Source: Glutinoglossum americanum (taxonomy: Eukaryota > Ascomycota > Geoglossomycetes > Geoglossales > Geoglossaceae). From it: a stretch of DNA of 64,000 nt. Both the position numbers and the translations under genes were made by a program. The DNA is taken from the NCBI GenBank assembly GCA_020080175.1, contig JAGHQL010000147.1, positions 1-64,000 of the forward strand, read 5' to 3'. How positions within the stretch are numbered: the first letter of the stretch is position 1; every line of letters starts with the position of its first letter. The notes beneath the pieces are model-generated. The model worked only from the letters and a program-made list of their open reading frames with translations. It ran no database searches and was not told the origin of the DNA. Below are positions 33,702-46,579 of this stretch, in pieces.

Positions 33702-36700
33702 TGCACAAGTAGATGCTCTGGCATGGGCAGAGCCAAGCAAGGCACTGACGGACACACTGTCGTTCTTATCATCTTGTTGAGCATGCCTCGTAATGTCACA
33801 GATGCTCGAAAAATTCTCGGGACTCTATGATTGGAGAATGCATCCTAGTATCTTGATGGATGGGCGCCTTTGGCGTCCTGCAGCTAGCGATCAGGGATAA
33901 TCCAAATCCCCAACAGCCCTGACGAAGGCGAGGCTGTCCACTCTATGGCACTTGCGCGATACACATTCCGTTCAACATGTGTTCCTCAGTTACGCTCTCC
34001 ATCAGTATCAACGGCGAAGGCGTTGACCCCAAACATCGCAAAGGAATACATTCTTTTGCTTCGCTTTCTACTCTGTATTCTGCTGAAAATGAGTCGTCAC
34101 TTGTATCGGGAAGGAAACTCCAGGCACCAATTTCTCTATCCTGTGTTGTCAAACTCTTCAAATTTTTTTTTTTCTCCCCGCTACCTAGTTCTTGATTCAC
34201 ACCCATGCAAGATTGCATGCGGGATTTTAATCGGGAGTATCGGTTCACGAGTCAAGAGTCGGGCGTAATTGGCCAAGGCCTGCCCTGCGACCACATCTCA
34301 CCACACCAACGCAACTTCATCGATTCCCGCATATATTCCGACACCGGAAAGCCATCGAATTGGACCGTGTGAACACAGCCACTCGAGTTCTGGAACACTT
34401 CCGCTCCAGGAAGAAAGGCGCCTTATTACGCCATAGATCCAGCCACCACACCTCTACCTCCCAGCGCTCAACGTACTGGATCGTTGAGTCGCCTCAATCC
34501 CAACTACTTGCGAATGCAGACGCAGAATCAAAGCACATCGACGTGGGACCTGCATCAAATGATGTAAGAGGTCGTCTAAAGTTCAGAGCTTCGCATTGTA
34601 ACGCTTCAGGCTCGCCCAACCGAATTTGGATCCAATTGTTGGATGCGAACCCCCGCAGACGAGTAATTGGTCTACATGGGAGCATATTCGCTTATGTAGG
34701 TAATCAATCAGGCCATTGATGAATTTGGGAGCTTAAGTCTAGTGGACTGCATGTCACTGCTGACGTACTGCACTAGAATATGAACCTTATGTCCGCCGAA
34801 CTATTCGCTCTTGGCCCTGGTTTCATGTCATGATGCTACGCTCCCGTCCTATACACGAAGCTGCTAGGGAAATTAGGGAAGGTATTTGCCGGTTTTTCCC
34901 CAGAATCGCAAGAGGTGCTTGACATCGTACACGGACGTGGCGTCGGCGTTATTCAGTGGGAAGGTATCGTGGGGGACTGGAGTCTGCAAGCACCTGCTGA
35001 AACATCTTTCCTTTTTGTAGTTGCCGTGGTCGTTAATTATTTCCGGAAGTGGAATCTTCAGCGCCATAGAAGTTACAGGATTTGCAGTACAGGAATTGCA
35101 ACTCATAAAGGTCAGGACTGCTGACTCATTCGAGCGGCACAAGCAGTTCAACCGTGGTAATGGGTATTCTCACACCACCATTCATACCCAGTCAACGCAA
35201 CCAACCGATGTTATCTAGGAACCAGGCACCAGCGCCAGATAGACACGAGCATTTTGACGGATCCTAGGAGTCAAGGCAGGCGCAATTCGTACACCGCCAC
35301 CTCGAAGCTAGCAATCTCAGGTCGAGGGCCGTACCCAGAAATTTTCAACCCTAACGGACTTCGCTTCCGAGCACTCATATGAAGGCATAGATCTACTTCA
35401 ATCTGGCGGATTAATACACAAACAACGTACGCCGGTACTATCATAAAGAGCAACCGCAGCGTAAATATAGAAACTCCGAATACCTATTGTTGCTTGCCCA
35501 GCTCCCCCTTCCGCTGGTGGCGAATGCTAACTAGCAAGCCTCCGACATTCACGAGGCTAGGAGATTCGCTGAGGGCGTCTGTGGGGGTTCTCATGCCCCA
35601 CACAGACATGTGCTTCAAGACTCAGCTGTCTGCTAGCATATGAGTTGGTTCGGGAAAAAGTATCGCATAAAATGGTAATCATGATTGGCGAAAAGGCTAT
35701 AGGCTAAATGAAAGGAGCGGGATATTTTGCCGAATTATCTCCGTTCAACTGACGAAAAATAGACATGAAAAATCCGGTGGAGAACATAGCACCACCACCC
35801 CTCCTCCGGTACCGAGCTGGAGTTCCTGGTGTTGGTCCACTAGGAGATCTGCAGGGGATTGAGAAGCGGACAGATCTGCCACGTCTCAAGCAGCGGTCCG
35901 GTCCGAGCGGTGAAAGAGGGATCTCAGCAGATGACGAGTTCGCTATAGCGATACGCTGGGAACCGAGGCTGAGGAAAAGAAAAAAACGAAAGATCCACCA
36001 GGTTGGCCGAGTCACTTCGGTCAACCAGAGCGATGAGCAAGCTACACTTGTAGGCAACAGGTTAATTTTTTCGCGTGTTTGGTATAGCAGAAGTTCTCAG
36101 CTGTAGTTGCTTTGGGGTTTCATGGAGACGCAGAAATTGTAGGGCGCACTCACCAAAAAGAAAATACTTTCCCCCGCTTTCTTAAGGCGTTGGCCACATG
36201 ATGACGAAAGCCCCACGTTTTGAGACAATCGAACACCCTCAAGGCAATCTTTGGGCGAAGAAGATAGCAACCGGTTGCACCGTTTCCAGAGTCTTCATCG
36301 CGCGAAATAAAGCAGGTTATAAATCTTCTTCGGTCTGAAAATTCACTTGGTTATTTTCCTTTTTTTTTCATTTTCGCTAGCCAATTGGGGCTGTTGCTGG
36401 GCCGACCGGGTGTTTTTTTTGGGGGGTTGGTCAACTCTTGGGAGGGGCCAGCCTATTAGCTGTAACCCAACCACGTATCTATCAAACACGGTGGTTGGCA
36501 TCACCGGCCTCTCGAATTTTGTATCCTAGCGCGAGGTGCCTTGTGTTTGAAGGAAAGAGCGTACGTTTCTCTCCACCTAAATCATCATTGTACACGCTAT
36601 TCGATCTGTTCTCATCTCTGTAACCTGAGGTTTGGGTTGTGTTGCTGACGACAAAGGGTTTTGGCATATTCCTGCCGTCGCACACATCTTCGACCGAAAC

Positions 36701-36794
36701 AACCTCCTCTTCCTCCGCTCTTCCTCCACTCTTCCTCCATCATCTCGACACCTTAGCACCTCTACATCTCTCTTCTTACGTTGCGCTGCCTACC
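33702..36794. other. 3.1 kb divergent intergenic region, no gene seen
   Basis: Lies between two divergent genes. Several frames of 90-120 codons exist, but none has a recognisable motif and several have no ATG. A gene with many short exons cannot be excluded. I see no repeats or transposon ends. Confidence 0.4.
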
Positions 36795-39070
36795 ATGGCG
36801 CCAACGCCGCAACTATCGCCGCCGGGGAGCAGCTCATACTCGTCGGATAGCATGGTTGTAGGTGATGGCACATGGGATTCACAGCGGAATACGTTTCTAC
36901 TACCGAACCTCGTCGGACTGAATTTCGAAACCATGCGCTACAACGGTGAGTTTATTAATTCTATGGATGTCTATTGGCTGCTGATTAGAATATGGTATGG
37001 CAGGCATGGGCAATAGATTCCGCGACCTTACACAGTACCATAGTCTCATCCTTGCACATGGGGTCATCGCAGCGATTGTCTTTCTCTTCATTGTCCCTAC
37101 GGCCATCATGATAGCTCGCTTCCATGTCCGCCGACCGGCTTGGGCGCTTCGGCTGCATGTTTGGCTTCAAGTTCTGACTGTTGCGTTGACGACCGTCCTA
37201 TTCGTGTTGGGATGGTTTGCCGTTGGGCCAAGTCGGAGTTTGACAAACCCTCACCATGGGATTGGGTTGGCAATTTATGTCCTTGTACTCGCACAGGCTA
37301 TCGGAGGATGGTTTGTGCACTCGCGGGAGAAAGGAAAAGTCAGGAACAGGTTGCCGTTGAAATTGATGGTAGGTTTGATATCCAAATTCTCACGGATGCC
37401 CCCTGGAATGACAATCGCTGATACGGGTCTTACAGATACATCAATGGTCTGGCCGTTTCATAGCCCTATTGGGCCTAGCACAAGTCCCTCTTGGGCTTAC
37501 TCTGTATGGCTCTCCACGCGCGCTGTTCATCCTCTACACTTTAACCGTCTTCACTCTGTTTCTCTTCTACTTTGTCCTTTCATATCGAAGTACCGCACCT
37601 ACGGCAAGCCTTTATCGAGAAAGCAATACCTCGGGCACTGTGATCACCGAAGAACACCATCACAGCGGCCTAGGCACTGCCGCTGGCGCCGCTGCTGGCG
37701 CCGCCGCTGCGGGAGCTGGATTGGCTGCCTTCAGTAGGCATCGTCACGGCGGAGAGCGACACTCTGGGTCCTTCATCGAGGAGAAAACGAGCCGGCACGA
37801 GAGCGGAGGATTCATGAAGAGAGTATTCGAGGGTGGGGCAGCCCTAGGGGGTTTGGCGATCGCAAAGAAATTTTTCGATTCCCGAAAGGACAGGGGTGGT
37901 ACACAACCTGAGGATACACTGAGCGACGAGAGTGTAAGCAGAGTTGAGGGGGGGCGAGTAGGTGGACATGACCGAGCGGGTGCCCTACCCCAACGAAGTT
38001 ATAGCGGAAGTTCCCAATCCAGTCGAACCAGCATAACTGATAGGCGGAGGGGCCACGGGAAGTTGCGGAAAGCTGAAGAAGGAGTAGCAACTCTTGGTGC
38101 CTTGGGTCTACTACGCGCTGCCATTAAAGGACGAAGAGAGCGAAAGGAACAAAGGCGCGTTGATGCGTTACGAGCGCGGGAAGTGGACGAAGAGCGCCTC
38201 GCAAGGCGAGGAGGTCGAGGCCACCGCTACACCGGAGATGGGCTACCATCTAGACAGACAGGCCGGCGAGGTTCCATAACTACTACTGACTACACGGCTA
38301 CGACCGCTCCCCCTGAAAGACATAACCACCATAGCCATCACCATCGCCACGGAGTTCCTCCAGCCGTTCCTGCGGCGGCTGCTGGTGCGACCGTAGGAGC
38401 CGCTCTTGCTGGGCGCGACCGCCGTCGCGATGCCCCGGGCCCCGTGAACATGCCCTCCGGCCCTCCAGATCCTACCGGTATCCTCCACGATTCTTCAGGC
38501 TCCGAAACCCGTCATCGTCCCCGCCCTAGTGGTGCTCGAGATCTCGCCGCGGCCGGTGCTGCAGTATCAGCCGGACACCACAGTGGCGCAGAGAGTGGCT
38601 TGGCATCGCCTCCGGTCTCTGTCAAAGTCAAGATGCACAACGACGGCCGACATGTAACGCTCCGTCGTCTCTCTGAACAAGAAGCGGCCGCCGAACGTGA
38701 AGAACGAGACCGCAGCCGGCAATCGGGATCGAAGCATCATAGTCGACACCGCCGAGGCAGCGGGAGTGAATTTTCAGCTACTGAGGGAGCCAGCGGCACC
38801 AATTGGCGACGGGCGGAGAGCCTAGAGCGCCGACAAGCGGCCGAGGCCGAGGCTGAGAGGCAGGCAGAAGGAGGAGGTCCAGGCTCAATCCCCCCCCCAC
38901 CTATGCCTGGGCCTGCATCAGGGGCGCTCACGACCCCTGGTCCCCCCCCCACGTACGATGGGCATGCAAGCGAAGTGACAGGAGCGCCAAGGTCGGAGAG
39001 CAACAGACGCAGGAGGAGAGCAGAGAGATCGCAGCATTATAGAGAAGGATCGCAAGTCGAATGGTCGTGA
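36795..39070 (+). CDS. Cytochrome b561 protein with long Ala/Gly- and Arg-rich tail
   Basis: Exons 36795-36945, 37004-37368 and 37436-39070; 716 aa; introns 58 and 67 bases. Residues about 60-235 carry the membrane helices of a cytochrome b561 core. The haem-ligand type histidines are in place: YHSLILAHGVIAAIVF, LRLHVWLQVLTVALT, PHHGIGLAIYVLVLAQ and IHQWSGRFIALLGLAQ. Such proteins move electrons across membranes, often from ascorbate-like donors to ferric iron or an attached DOMON domain; no DOMON domain is present here. The following 480 residues are cytosolic and odd: a histidine/acidic patch, an Ala-Gly run (GLGTAAGAAAGAAAAGAGLA), a helix GGAALGGLAIAKKFF, LGALGLLRAAIKGRRERKEQ, and many Arg/His/Ser-rich stretches. 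The tail is likely a disordered regulatory or docking region. Confidence 0.85.
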
Positions 39071-40749
39071 AAAGTGAATTTGCTCCCTTTCTTTCGTTTG
39101 GGTCCGGAGTGATGACGGACGCATCTCAACTTGGTTTTGGGCTTTTGCTTTTTCAGCGCGGAGTTCCCCTGTCAAACAGCTTTCGACATGTATACTCTCT
39201 TCGATTTTTCCTGGAGCGGGGCTTTATCTGAGCTATCGGCTGTAATGAAGCGAAGAAAGGTGGAAAAGAATGTGGAAACGTTTTCCTATTATCGGAGAGA
39301 TGGAGACCTGCCTCATCTTGGTTGGACATCAAGTCCCTCACCTCGACGAACAAGGGTTATCATTGCATCTAGGAGTCCATTACTTTTTTTTCCCCACTCT
39401 GGAACTGGGGTTTTTCTATTCTCACTCATGTATGTATTACGATAGTCCGTATTTCCTTTTCTTCTTTTTCTCCTCACGGACGGCAGCGGATGTACGAACT
39501 GGACGATGAATCAATCCTACAGACAGGCGAGGATGAAAGACGAGAGGAAAAAAAGATTAGGAAGATAATGAATATAAAATGGACGATAGTATTCAACCGA
39601 GCCTTATCCACTTCGCTTCCTCAAACGAGAGAGAAAAAAGTTTAAATTTTAAGGAAATTTTCCTTTTTTTTTATAGAAAAAAAAAAAAATCCAAATACGT
39701 CTAAATCATGCGAGGGAGCGAACGAACGAACGGCTCCCTTACGTGCGTACAAAAAGGTATCGATAGAGTAAGTAAGATGACAATACGCCCTACTCCCCCA
39801 CCTCCCTCCCCCGCGCTGGAGAAGAAGAAAAAAAATTAATAAATAAATAAATAAATTAAATAAAAAAAGTGAATCAGGACCGTAGAGGTCGCGTAGGGCA
39901 TCGAGTTATGACCAGGCGGGAAAAAAAAAAAAAAAAAAAGAAAAAGAAAAAGGAACAACAGTCACACGACCCCCTTCATCTCGCCTTGGGATCCCTCTTT
40001 CGGTATTTTGTTTTATTTTTTTTTTTTATTTATTTTGGTTTTGGTTTTTTGAGGGTCAGGGTTTTTCGTCCATGGGAAAAGATGAGGCGGGTCGTTTTTT
40101 TTTTTTTTGGTATGCGTCGGTCTGGGGAAGGGGAGAGTCTTTTTTATTTTTTTGTTTTTTTTTCTGACCTGCGTTGTTTATTTTCTCTCTCAGCCCCCCG
40201 CCCTCGTTCAGCACCAAGACTTTTCTTCCTTTTTTGCGTGCCTCTCGGTTTCAAGATAGGTCATGGGGTAAGAGTGAAATCTTTCCTTTTTTTTTTTAAT
40301 AAGGTTCCAATTTCTTTGAATTTTTTTTCTTTGTTTTGGTGTTGCGGTGTGTGTGTATATATATATGTACATGACTTTGGGTATCTATTGGTGATGGTGT
40401 GTTGACCTAGGATAGGCTAATAGAGGGTGATATGTCGGGTAGGGGAATAAAAACAAGGTAAATGCAAAACGACCACGCTATGCTATCCATAATTTCCGAA
40501 TATAGAGGGAAGAAAAAAGTAGGAAGGGCTGCGCACAGCACAGTCTGTGACAAACGCCTGCCTGGGTAAAATTAAGGAGAAATTCCTGGGGCTGGAGTCG
40601 CAAAGTAGGGGATTGGCCTTTCGTTGGGCCTTAGGACATTAAACCAGAAATATAGGAAAACCGTGGAGTTGTCGGGACTATTAATCCATTAAGCAGTTAA
40701 GAAGGGGCGGGATAGTTTGGTTAAAGCCAGATGGGGGAGCGGTGTGAGG
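39071..40749. other. Convergent intergenic region, homopolymer-rich
   Basis: 3' flanks of the b561 and GPI-type genes. Many T and A runs, an AAAT repeat at about 39836-39865 and a TATATATA stretch near 40355 are present. A plus-strand frame of about 180 codons at 39869-40405 is a poly-Lys/poly-Phe composition effect. Confidence 0.5.
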
Positions 40750-42626
40750 TCACAGCCATGCTATTAGCACAGACGATAGACCGACTATCAGGACGGTCCC
40801 CAAGGTTATGGGATCCTTATCCCCAGGTGCAGCAGCTTTCTTTGGCGAAGTGGTCGTCGCAGTCTTCGAAGCGCTGCTTGTAGTAGCCGTGCTGCTAGTA
40901 ATAGTAGTGGTCTTCGATGACGTCGATCCTGTGGACGAGGCGGTCCCGGAGGAATTACTGCGGGACGTGGTGACCGGCCCCGTAGTAGTAGCAGAAGCTA
41001 AACCCAAACCGAGCGGCATTTTGGTGACGGGACCGAGTCCCAATGGTAGTAGTGTGCCGTCGACGACGAGGCCGTTCGGGCCAATGGAGACGATTTGGCC
41101 GCCTGGGAGAGTGATGGATGTTGGGGACGAGGGGCTTAAAGTCTGTCCGTTGATCACGATTGAGCCACCAGGAGTTATGGTGTATGATACGCCGTTGAAG
41201 GAGCCGGACGTGGGGTTTTGGATAGTGCTGCCATCCGAGTTGATCGGGATAAAGTTGTTGTTAATCGTGAGACCGTTTGGCCCAATATTCGCGGTTTGGC
41301 CATTGGGTAGGGCGATAGTCGTTGGCGCTGCCGGAGAATACGTTTTTCCGTTAACAACAATTGCCGTTGGGCCAACAGAATATGAGATACCGTTAACCTG
41401 GCCTTGTTGCGGTGGTAGATTAATTTGCCCCGGAGTCCCTCCAGAAAGAGCCGAGGCTATGTACGCACCCAATATGTTTGATATGACTGCGCCTGACCCG
41501 TTGTCGCCTGGGGAGCCAGAGTTTTTGGGCTGGCCTGGTCCTCCGTTAGATGGAGAGGAATCGGGGAAAAGATGGGCGATAGCGCTTGCAATCGCGTTAT
41601 CGATATTATTAACTCCACTTGGAGTGTCAACCTTACCCGGGATCGCTTGGGTGGGTTGGATTGGTTGGGCTGGTGTCCCAAAGTCCACGGATGCTGTGGC
41701 AATTGCAACCGCAGTGAATTTGTGGGTTGCAGCCGAATTGAAGTCTGGGGTGGTGAATGGTTGTTGGGCATACACCGTCGAGACTTTTTTGGTCGCCGAT
41801 GTGGTTGATGCGAGTACGGTTGATTCGAGTACGGATGATGCGAGTACGGTACCGTTTGTACCATTTACGATTAGAGGTTGTGGCGCAGGTGGTGGCGGAG
41901 GTAGGGTGAGGGTAGCGGTCTGGCAGAATTGGGAAGATGTTGCCATAACAGTCACGATTTCGACAAAATCTCCCTCATCCTCGTCGGGGAAAACCCAAAA
42001 GGTAGGACATGCAGTTGCATTCGGTGCCAAGTCCGGGTGTTTGAAGATGAGTGAGCCATTTTTGAAACCTATGAAGTCTGCCCAATCTATCGAATATATA
42101 TTATTCTCAACAATGTAGCTGGAGAGAGCAGGGTCGAGTTGTCCGAGGCCAGTGAGGTCAAAATTTGGCGGCGTTGTGATTGTCGGGCCTGGTAGACCAA
42201 CTATTGTTGTATTTCCTTGAATGATAGTAGTGGGTTCAAGGAACTCAAGATCCAATACCGAGGTGTTTGAATAGGTGGTTGTAGTACTAGTGAAGCTTGT
42301 GATTGTGCTATCGGTCGAGGATGATGATGATGATGATGATGATAATGTGTGTGATGACGTGGATGTGGTCGACCATGTAGTTGACCATGTAGTTGTGCTC
42401 GAACTGGATACCGTTGATGAGGATAAGGTAGAGGTCTGTGTGCTGCTGTTTGCAAAAGACCGTGCTTGGAAGCCTATCCTGGTACTTAGCTATTTTTCTT
42501 TGGGTGGGGTTTGGTTGAGGAGAGCTTTATGGCAAACTTACGAAGGCGAGCATTGGGAGAAGCAAACACCAAGCTACAAAGCGACAGGACCAGGAGAGCA
42601 GAGCTCATGCGCAAAGTCCGAGTCAT
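40750..42626 (-). CDS. Secreted GPI-anchor-type surface protein with internal repeat
   Basis: Exons (minus) 42626-42542 and 42473-40750; 602 aa; 68-base intron with branch GCTAAGT. Exon 1 encodes a signal peptide (MSSALLVLSLCSLVFA). A Ser/Thr-rich stretch, (TCA)n-encoded in part, follows. A globular part contains YIVENNIYSIDWADFIGF and a Cys pair. Then come two tandem modules of about 60 residues (about 388-454 and 455-510) that share NGxSYxxxPxxxxVNGxTxSPxxPTxIxLPxGQ and xIGPNGLxxxxxxxPL. The C-terminal 90 residues are Ser/Thr-rich and end in a hydrophobic tail (LGTVLIVGLSSVLIAWL), which is the form of a GPI-attachment signal. Several N-glycosylation sequons (NTT, NGT, NGS) are present. The likely place is the plasma membrane or wall. 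The module is seen in other filamentous-fungal surface proteins but its role is unknown. Confidence 0.8.
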
Positions 42627-44042
42627 GGTGAGAAAACGAGCGTGTTGAGCTTTTTTTTTAAAAAAAAAAAAAGAGGTCCTAATGGATCTCAAACAAAGTA
42701 GAATAAATGGGTTCAAGACAGACGCGGAAGAAGGGAGGCATAAAGTGGGATGCGGAGACCTCGATAGGTTGGCAGGGGAAATTTCCCTTTAAGACGACGA
42801 CGTCTTCGGACTGTTTGGAGCTGGACGGGAACGGGGCGTGGTGACCCTACACCTCGGCGAAGGCTGTGCATTTGGATAGGATAGTAGCTCTGCCATAGCA
42901 CGACCGCAACCAATGCAAGCAACTGTAACCTGAGTCACTGGGATAATTAGGTTGGTTGATCCACCAACCGCGTTGCATAACTGCCCTAGGGGTTGAACAA
43001 CATCGGAATTTGTATATGCGCCGCTAGTAAAAATAGAAGCCTGCATCTCGTGGCGGGTACAACTTGCCTCGCCGGACGAATCAGCGTTCCCCACAGCCAC
43101 ACCACCCTATTCCGCAATCCAGATGGACGGGTCGATGATGGCGCAGGTCATACTCTTAGATTCTATGCAGCTGTTTCCGACCGACTAAAAGGCTGATTTC
43201 AACACAACGCAACGTCCCGTTCTCAGGTCGCAAAGACTCCGTGCATGCATCCTTGGCATGGAGGTGTAGGAGGTGTGACGCGATCGGATAAGCCCGCTGT
43301 GAGGAAATCCCAACTTAAATCTACTGGGGACAAGGGAAGCATGACATGTCCGCAACCACGTAATAACTACTTCTTAACCTTACTTTGACTCAACGAGTAC
43401 GAGTATGTTTCGGTCGCGTTGAAGTCGGAGAGTATCTTGATTCGGAGGCATCGCACCGGCCAAGGGGAAGGAGCCGTGGTTTTCTGGCACTGCCTCGATG
43501 AAATTAGGTATTCATTTCGGACGGATAAACCGAAGGCGCGGATTCCTAAGACGGATATGTCCGCTGTGGCACTTGTATTTAGTGCAACGCACCATATACA
43601 GAGTGCTCAGCACCGTACGAGAGGTTTCTAACCATATGTGTAGACCAGATCATGTATGTTAAAAACTGGAATAAAAGACCCTGTGGAAAATTTCGGTACG
43701 CGGATACCGAAGCAACTACCAATGCCGGTCAATGCCTCAGGCGACCTACGGTACTCCAGTCGCGCCTTTCGCGCACTCTGCAAAACACCATAACCGAAGC
43801 GTATCGCGAGAGGGTTACACCGCTGTGTTTAGAATCTCGCTCGCCCTCACTCAAGTTGGCGAGGAGGCAACAGATTATAGCTATTTTTGATATGGACATG
43901 GTGTCCAGATAAGATTACGCACGCAGTCGCCCTCCCGTGGCCCCCCACGACTCCGCGTTGGGGCTGGTGAGATACTGCGGGGTGGAAGGGGTTCGCGTGA
44001 ACTACCACAAACGTCCTCGAGAGCTAGCCGTCGTTGCTTGCC
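42627..44042. other. Divergent intergenic region, no gene seen
   Basis: Promoters of the GPI-type gene and the MFS gene. A frame at 42789-43100 (minus) with several cysteines has no ATG and is not accepted. An A/T run lies at 42650-42673. Confidence 0.45.
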
Positions 44043-46218
44043 ATGTCTCCGTCGATTAGAGCACGCTTGTTCTCCCTTCTGCCGTTTGCGTCCTCGGTGA
44101 CGGCTCTCCAAGCTTCGACTTACCTGCTCTGCGTGTGCCTCTTCTCAATATCCTTTTTGGTGTTCTTGAACAGCAGCGTATCCTTCGTCATCACCGACCT
44201 TTTAGGTATCGACAAAGGTGTTGGAGATTTTGTTGGAACACTGGGGTTTGCGGATGAATTGGTGGCGCTGGTTGCTTGTCCCGTCTGGGGTATATTGTCA
44301 GACCGGTTGGGGGTGAGAACGGTATGTGCTCTGCACTCGTCCTCATGCCAACTGTCTCGGCACTTCAAGCTACGGAGTGGGTTGGGCTGATTGGCGGTTG
44401 TAGGTTGTGTGTCTTGGATATGGCATCGTGGGTATATCGCTGTTTGTTTTCGTTCAGGCCAAGAATGTGTATCCACAACTACTCCTTGCAAGGGTTTTCT
44501 TCAGTATTGGTGGCGCAGCAACGTACTATGCCTAGTTTCACGAGTTCCTGGGGAGATAAAGTAACCTTTGTATAGGGCGACTATGGTTACGGCTTTTGTT
44601 CCGCTATTGACCAGCGACCATCAAGTGTGTTGCAGCAACCCTCAATGGGCGCCAAACCACGTAGGCGTGGGTAGACCAGTAAATGGAGAAAATCGGCATA
44701 GCTTATCAGCGTCAATCTCATCTGAACTTACAATTACACCAGCGGTGTTTTCTCAAAGGGTGAGGTCTGCACGTCGACGCTCTAGGTTGTCTAGTTCAGT
44801 AGTGAGTAGTAATGGGATTCACGCTTCGGATCCAAAGTCGTCATCAACTCCTCCTCGACTTGCGGGACTTGTCGGTGTTTTTACGGGTTGTGGAGCTTTG
44901 GTCGCTCTAGGAGTGTTTTTACCCCTACCCGCTAGATTTTCGAATAACCCCAACATTTCCGCTGGGCAGGCGGTGGCAGATAGCTATTACGTTGTTGGAA
45001 CTACCGCATTGGCGGTTGCTGTGTTTTCTTTCTTTGGCCTTCGTAACCTCGCGGGAGAAGAGGGACGAGGATGGAGAGCACTGCTGGGGAGAGCCGGTGG
45101 GAGTAAGTACGATACTCTGGATTCGCGAGCGGGAGATGATTCGGACATGCTAGACCTGCGAGTCTCTAGAAGATCAGAAATACCATATTGGAAGTCTCTA
45201 GGGGAATCGGTGGTGCTTGGATTTAGAAATTTTAACATCGGCTTGGGGTATTTGGGAGGTTTTGTTGCAAGGTAGAGTTCATTTCCCCTCTGATCTCCTA
45301 TATCAACAGCTGACCACGACTCCTGGAGAGCCTCTTCCGTTGGTATCTCTCTGTTTATCCCCCTATTTGTTAACGCGTATTTTATTTCGTCTGGGCTGTG
45401 TGAAGGAGACCCTACTGGTAGAACAGAGGACATGAAAAAGGAGTGCCGAAGGGCATACGTGCTTGCCGCAGGTTAGCCGTCATTGCCGTCTTGCTTTAGT
45501 GAAATTTTCTGTAACTGTAGCCACAGAACTGACTGGCGTCTCACAACTGGTCGCCCTACTATTCGCACCAATCTTCGGCTACCTATCTGACCGTTATCGG
45601 AGGTACAACATCCCTTTGCTTGTATCCTCATTTATCGGTGCTATCGGCTACACTGGCTTCGCTCTCCTAAAGAGTCCTGAGCCAAGCAGCAAGAACGGAA
45701 GGGGGGGAAGTCCGTTCATTTTCATCCTGGTGGCCTTACTCGGTATCTCGCAGGTAGGCGCTATCGTGTGTTCACTTGGATTGCTCGGGCGAGGCGTCCT
45801 GGGCGACCAGGGGGGTTATATAATGTCTAGACAACTAGACGTCGCTCCACCCTCCTCGGACGAGATCGAGCCCCTCGAGGCACCAACGCCACCATCGCCG
45901 GAGGACTCCGCCCCGACGGCCGCCTCCCTCTCACCCAACGGCGCAACCACTCACCAAGAATCCACATCTCTCCTTCCCCCAAAACCATCCCCCACCATAC
46001 CCTCTCACACACATCTTAAAGGCTCGATAGCAGGCGTCTACTCCCTCTCTGGCGGAGCTGGAATTCTCCTCCTGACGAAACTGGGAGGTTATCTATTCGA
46101 TAACCTAGGGAGGGGAGCACCGTTTTGGATGCTGGCGGGTTTTAATGCTGGATTGTTGGTTGTGGGTGTTTTTTGGGGGGTTAGGGGGAAGGGTTTCTTA
46201 TCTTCTCGTGGAGAGTGA
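44043..46218 (+). CDS. Major facilitator superfamily transporter
   Basis: Exons 44043-44321, 44404-44522, 44576-45271, 45329-45471 and 45521-46218; 644 aa; introns 82, 53, 57 and 49 bases, phases consistent. About 12 membrane helices. The MFS motif A appears in the loop after helix 2 (WGILSDRLGVRT) and again in the second half (FGYLSDRYRRYN), as expected for a duplicated 6+6 fold. The first periplasmic/lumenal region reads SVSFVITDLLGIDKGVGD. The central cytoplasmic loop in exon 3 is long and Ser/Arg-rich, and another Pro/Ser-rich loop lies before the last helices. The protein ends with LTKLGGYLFDNLGRGAPFWML and a short tail. The substrate is unknown. The family looks like a Pezizomycotina group of uncharacterised MFS proteins. 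An extra intron in the Ser-rich loop cannot be excluded. Confidence 0.82.
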
Positions 46219-46579
46219 TGAGGGCTGGTTGTGAGTGCATGTATGAGTGTATATTATAACTAGATTCCCGCGCGGCCGTACCGTACACGTCGTGGGTTGT
46301 AGGAAGTTTATTCGGTCTTCCCCCCTTTTTTTTCTATCCACAACTCAATGGAGATGGAGCAAAGGAACAGGTTAGCAGACATGAAATAAATATTAGCTTT
46401 TTTTTTATTTTTACTTTATTTTCGCGAGGCGGTGGTCCAGTTAAGTCCGTGAAAAATTTACGCCTCCGTAGGAAATTCGTAGAACGCCAATGCTATGACC
46501 GAACCAAACCCATGGAACCACCCATTCTAATTAACAATTAATTAAAATATCTCCTCTTTACTTCTTTTAATAAAAACCT
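46219..46579. other. Convergent 3' flanks of MFS and CSN1 genes
   Basis: Short convergent spacer with T runs and an AATTAATTAA-type stretch. No gene was seen. Confidence 0.55.

Noticed and set aside
33945-36106. Frames of 90-120 codons between the Zn2Cys6 and b561 genes
   Set aside because: No motif, several lack an ATG, and no splice-linked partner exon was found.
40808-42118. 436-codon open frame on the plus strand opposite the GPI-type protein gene
   Set aside because: It lies antisense to a gene with a signal peptide, repeats and a GPI-type tail. Its Val/Gly/Pro-rich composition mirrors the Thr/Ser/Pro codons of the real gene.
42789-43100. Cysteine-containing 103-codon minus-strand frame, considered as a small secreted protein
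   Set aside because: It begins with GTG rather than ATG, has no signal peptide, and no upstream exon could be found.
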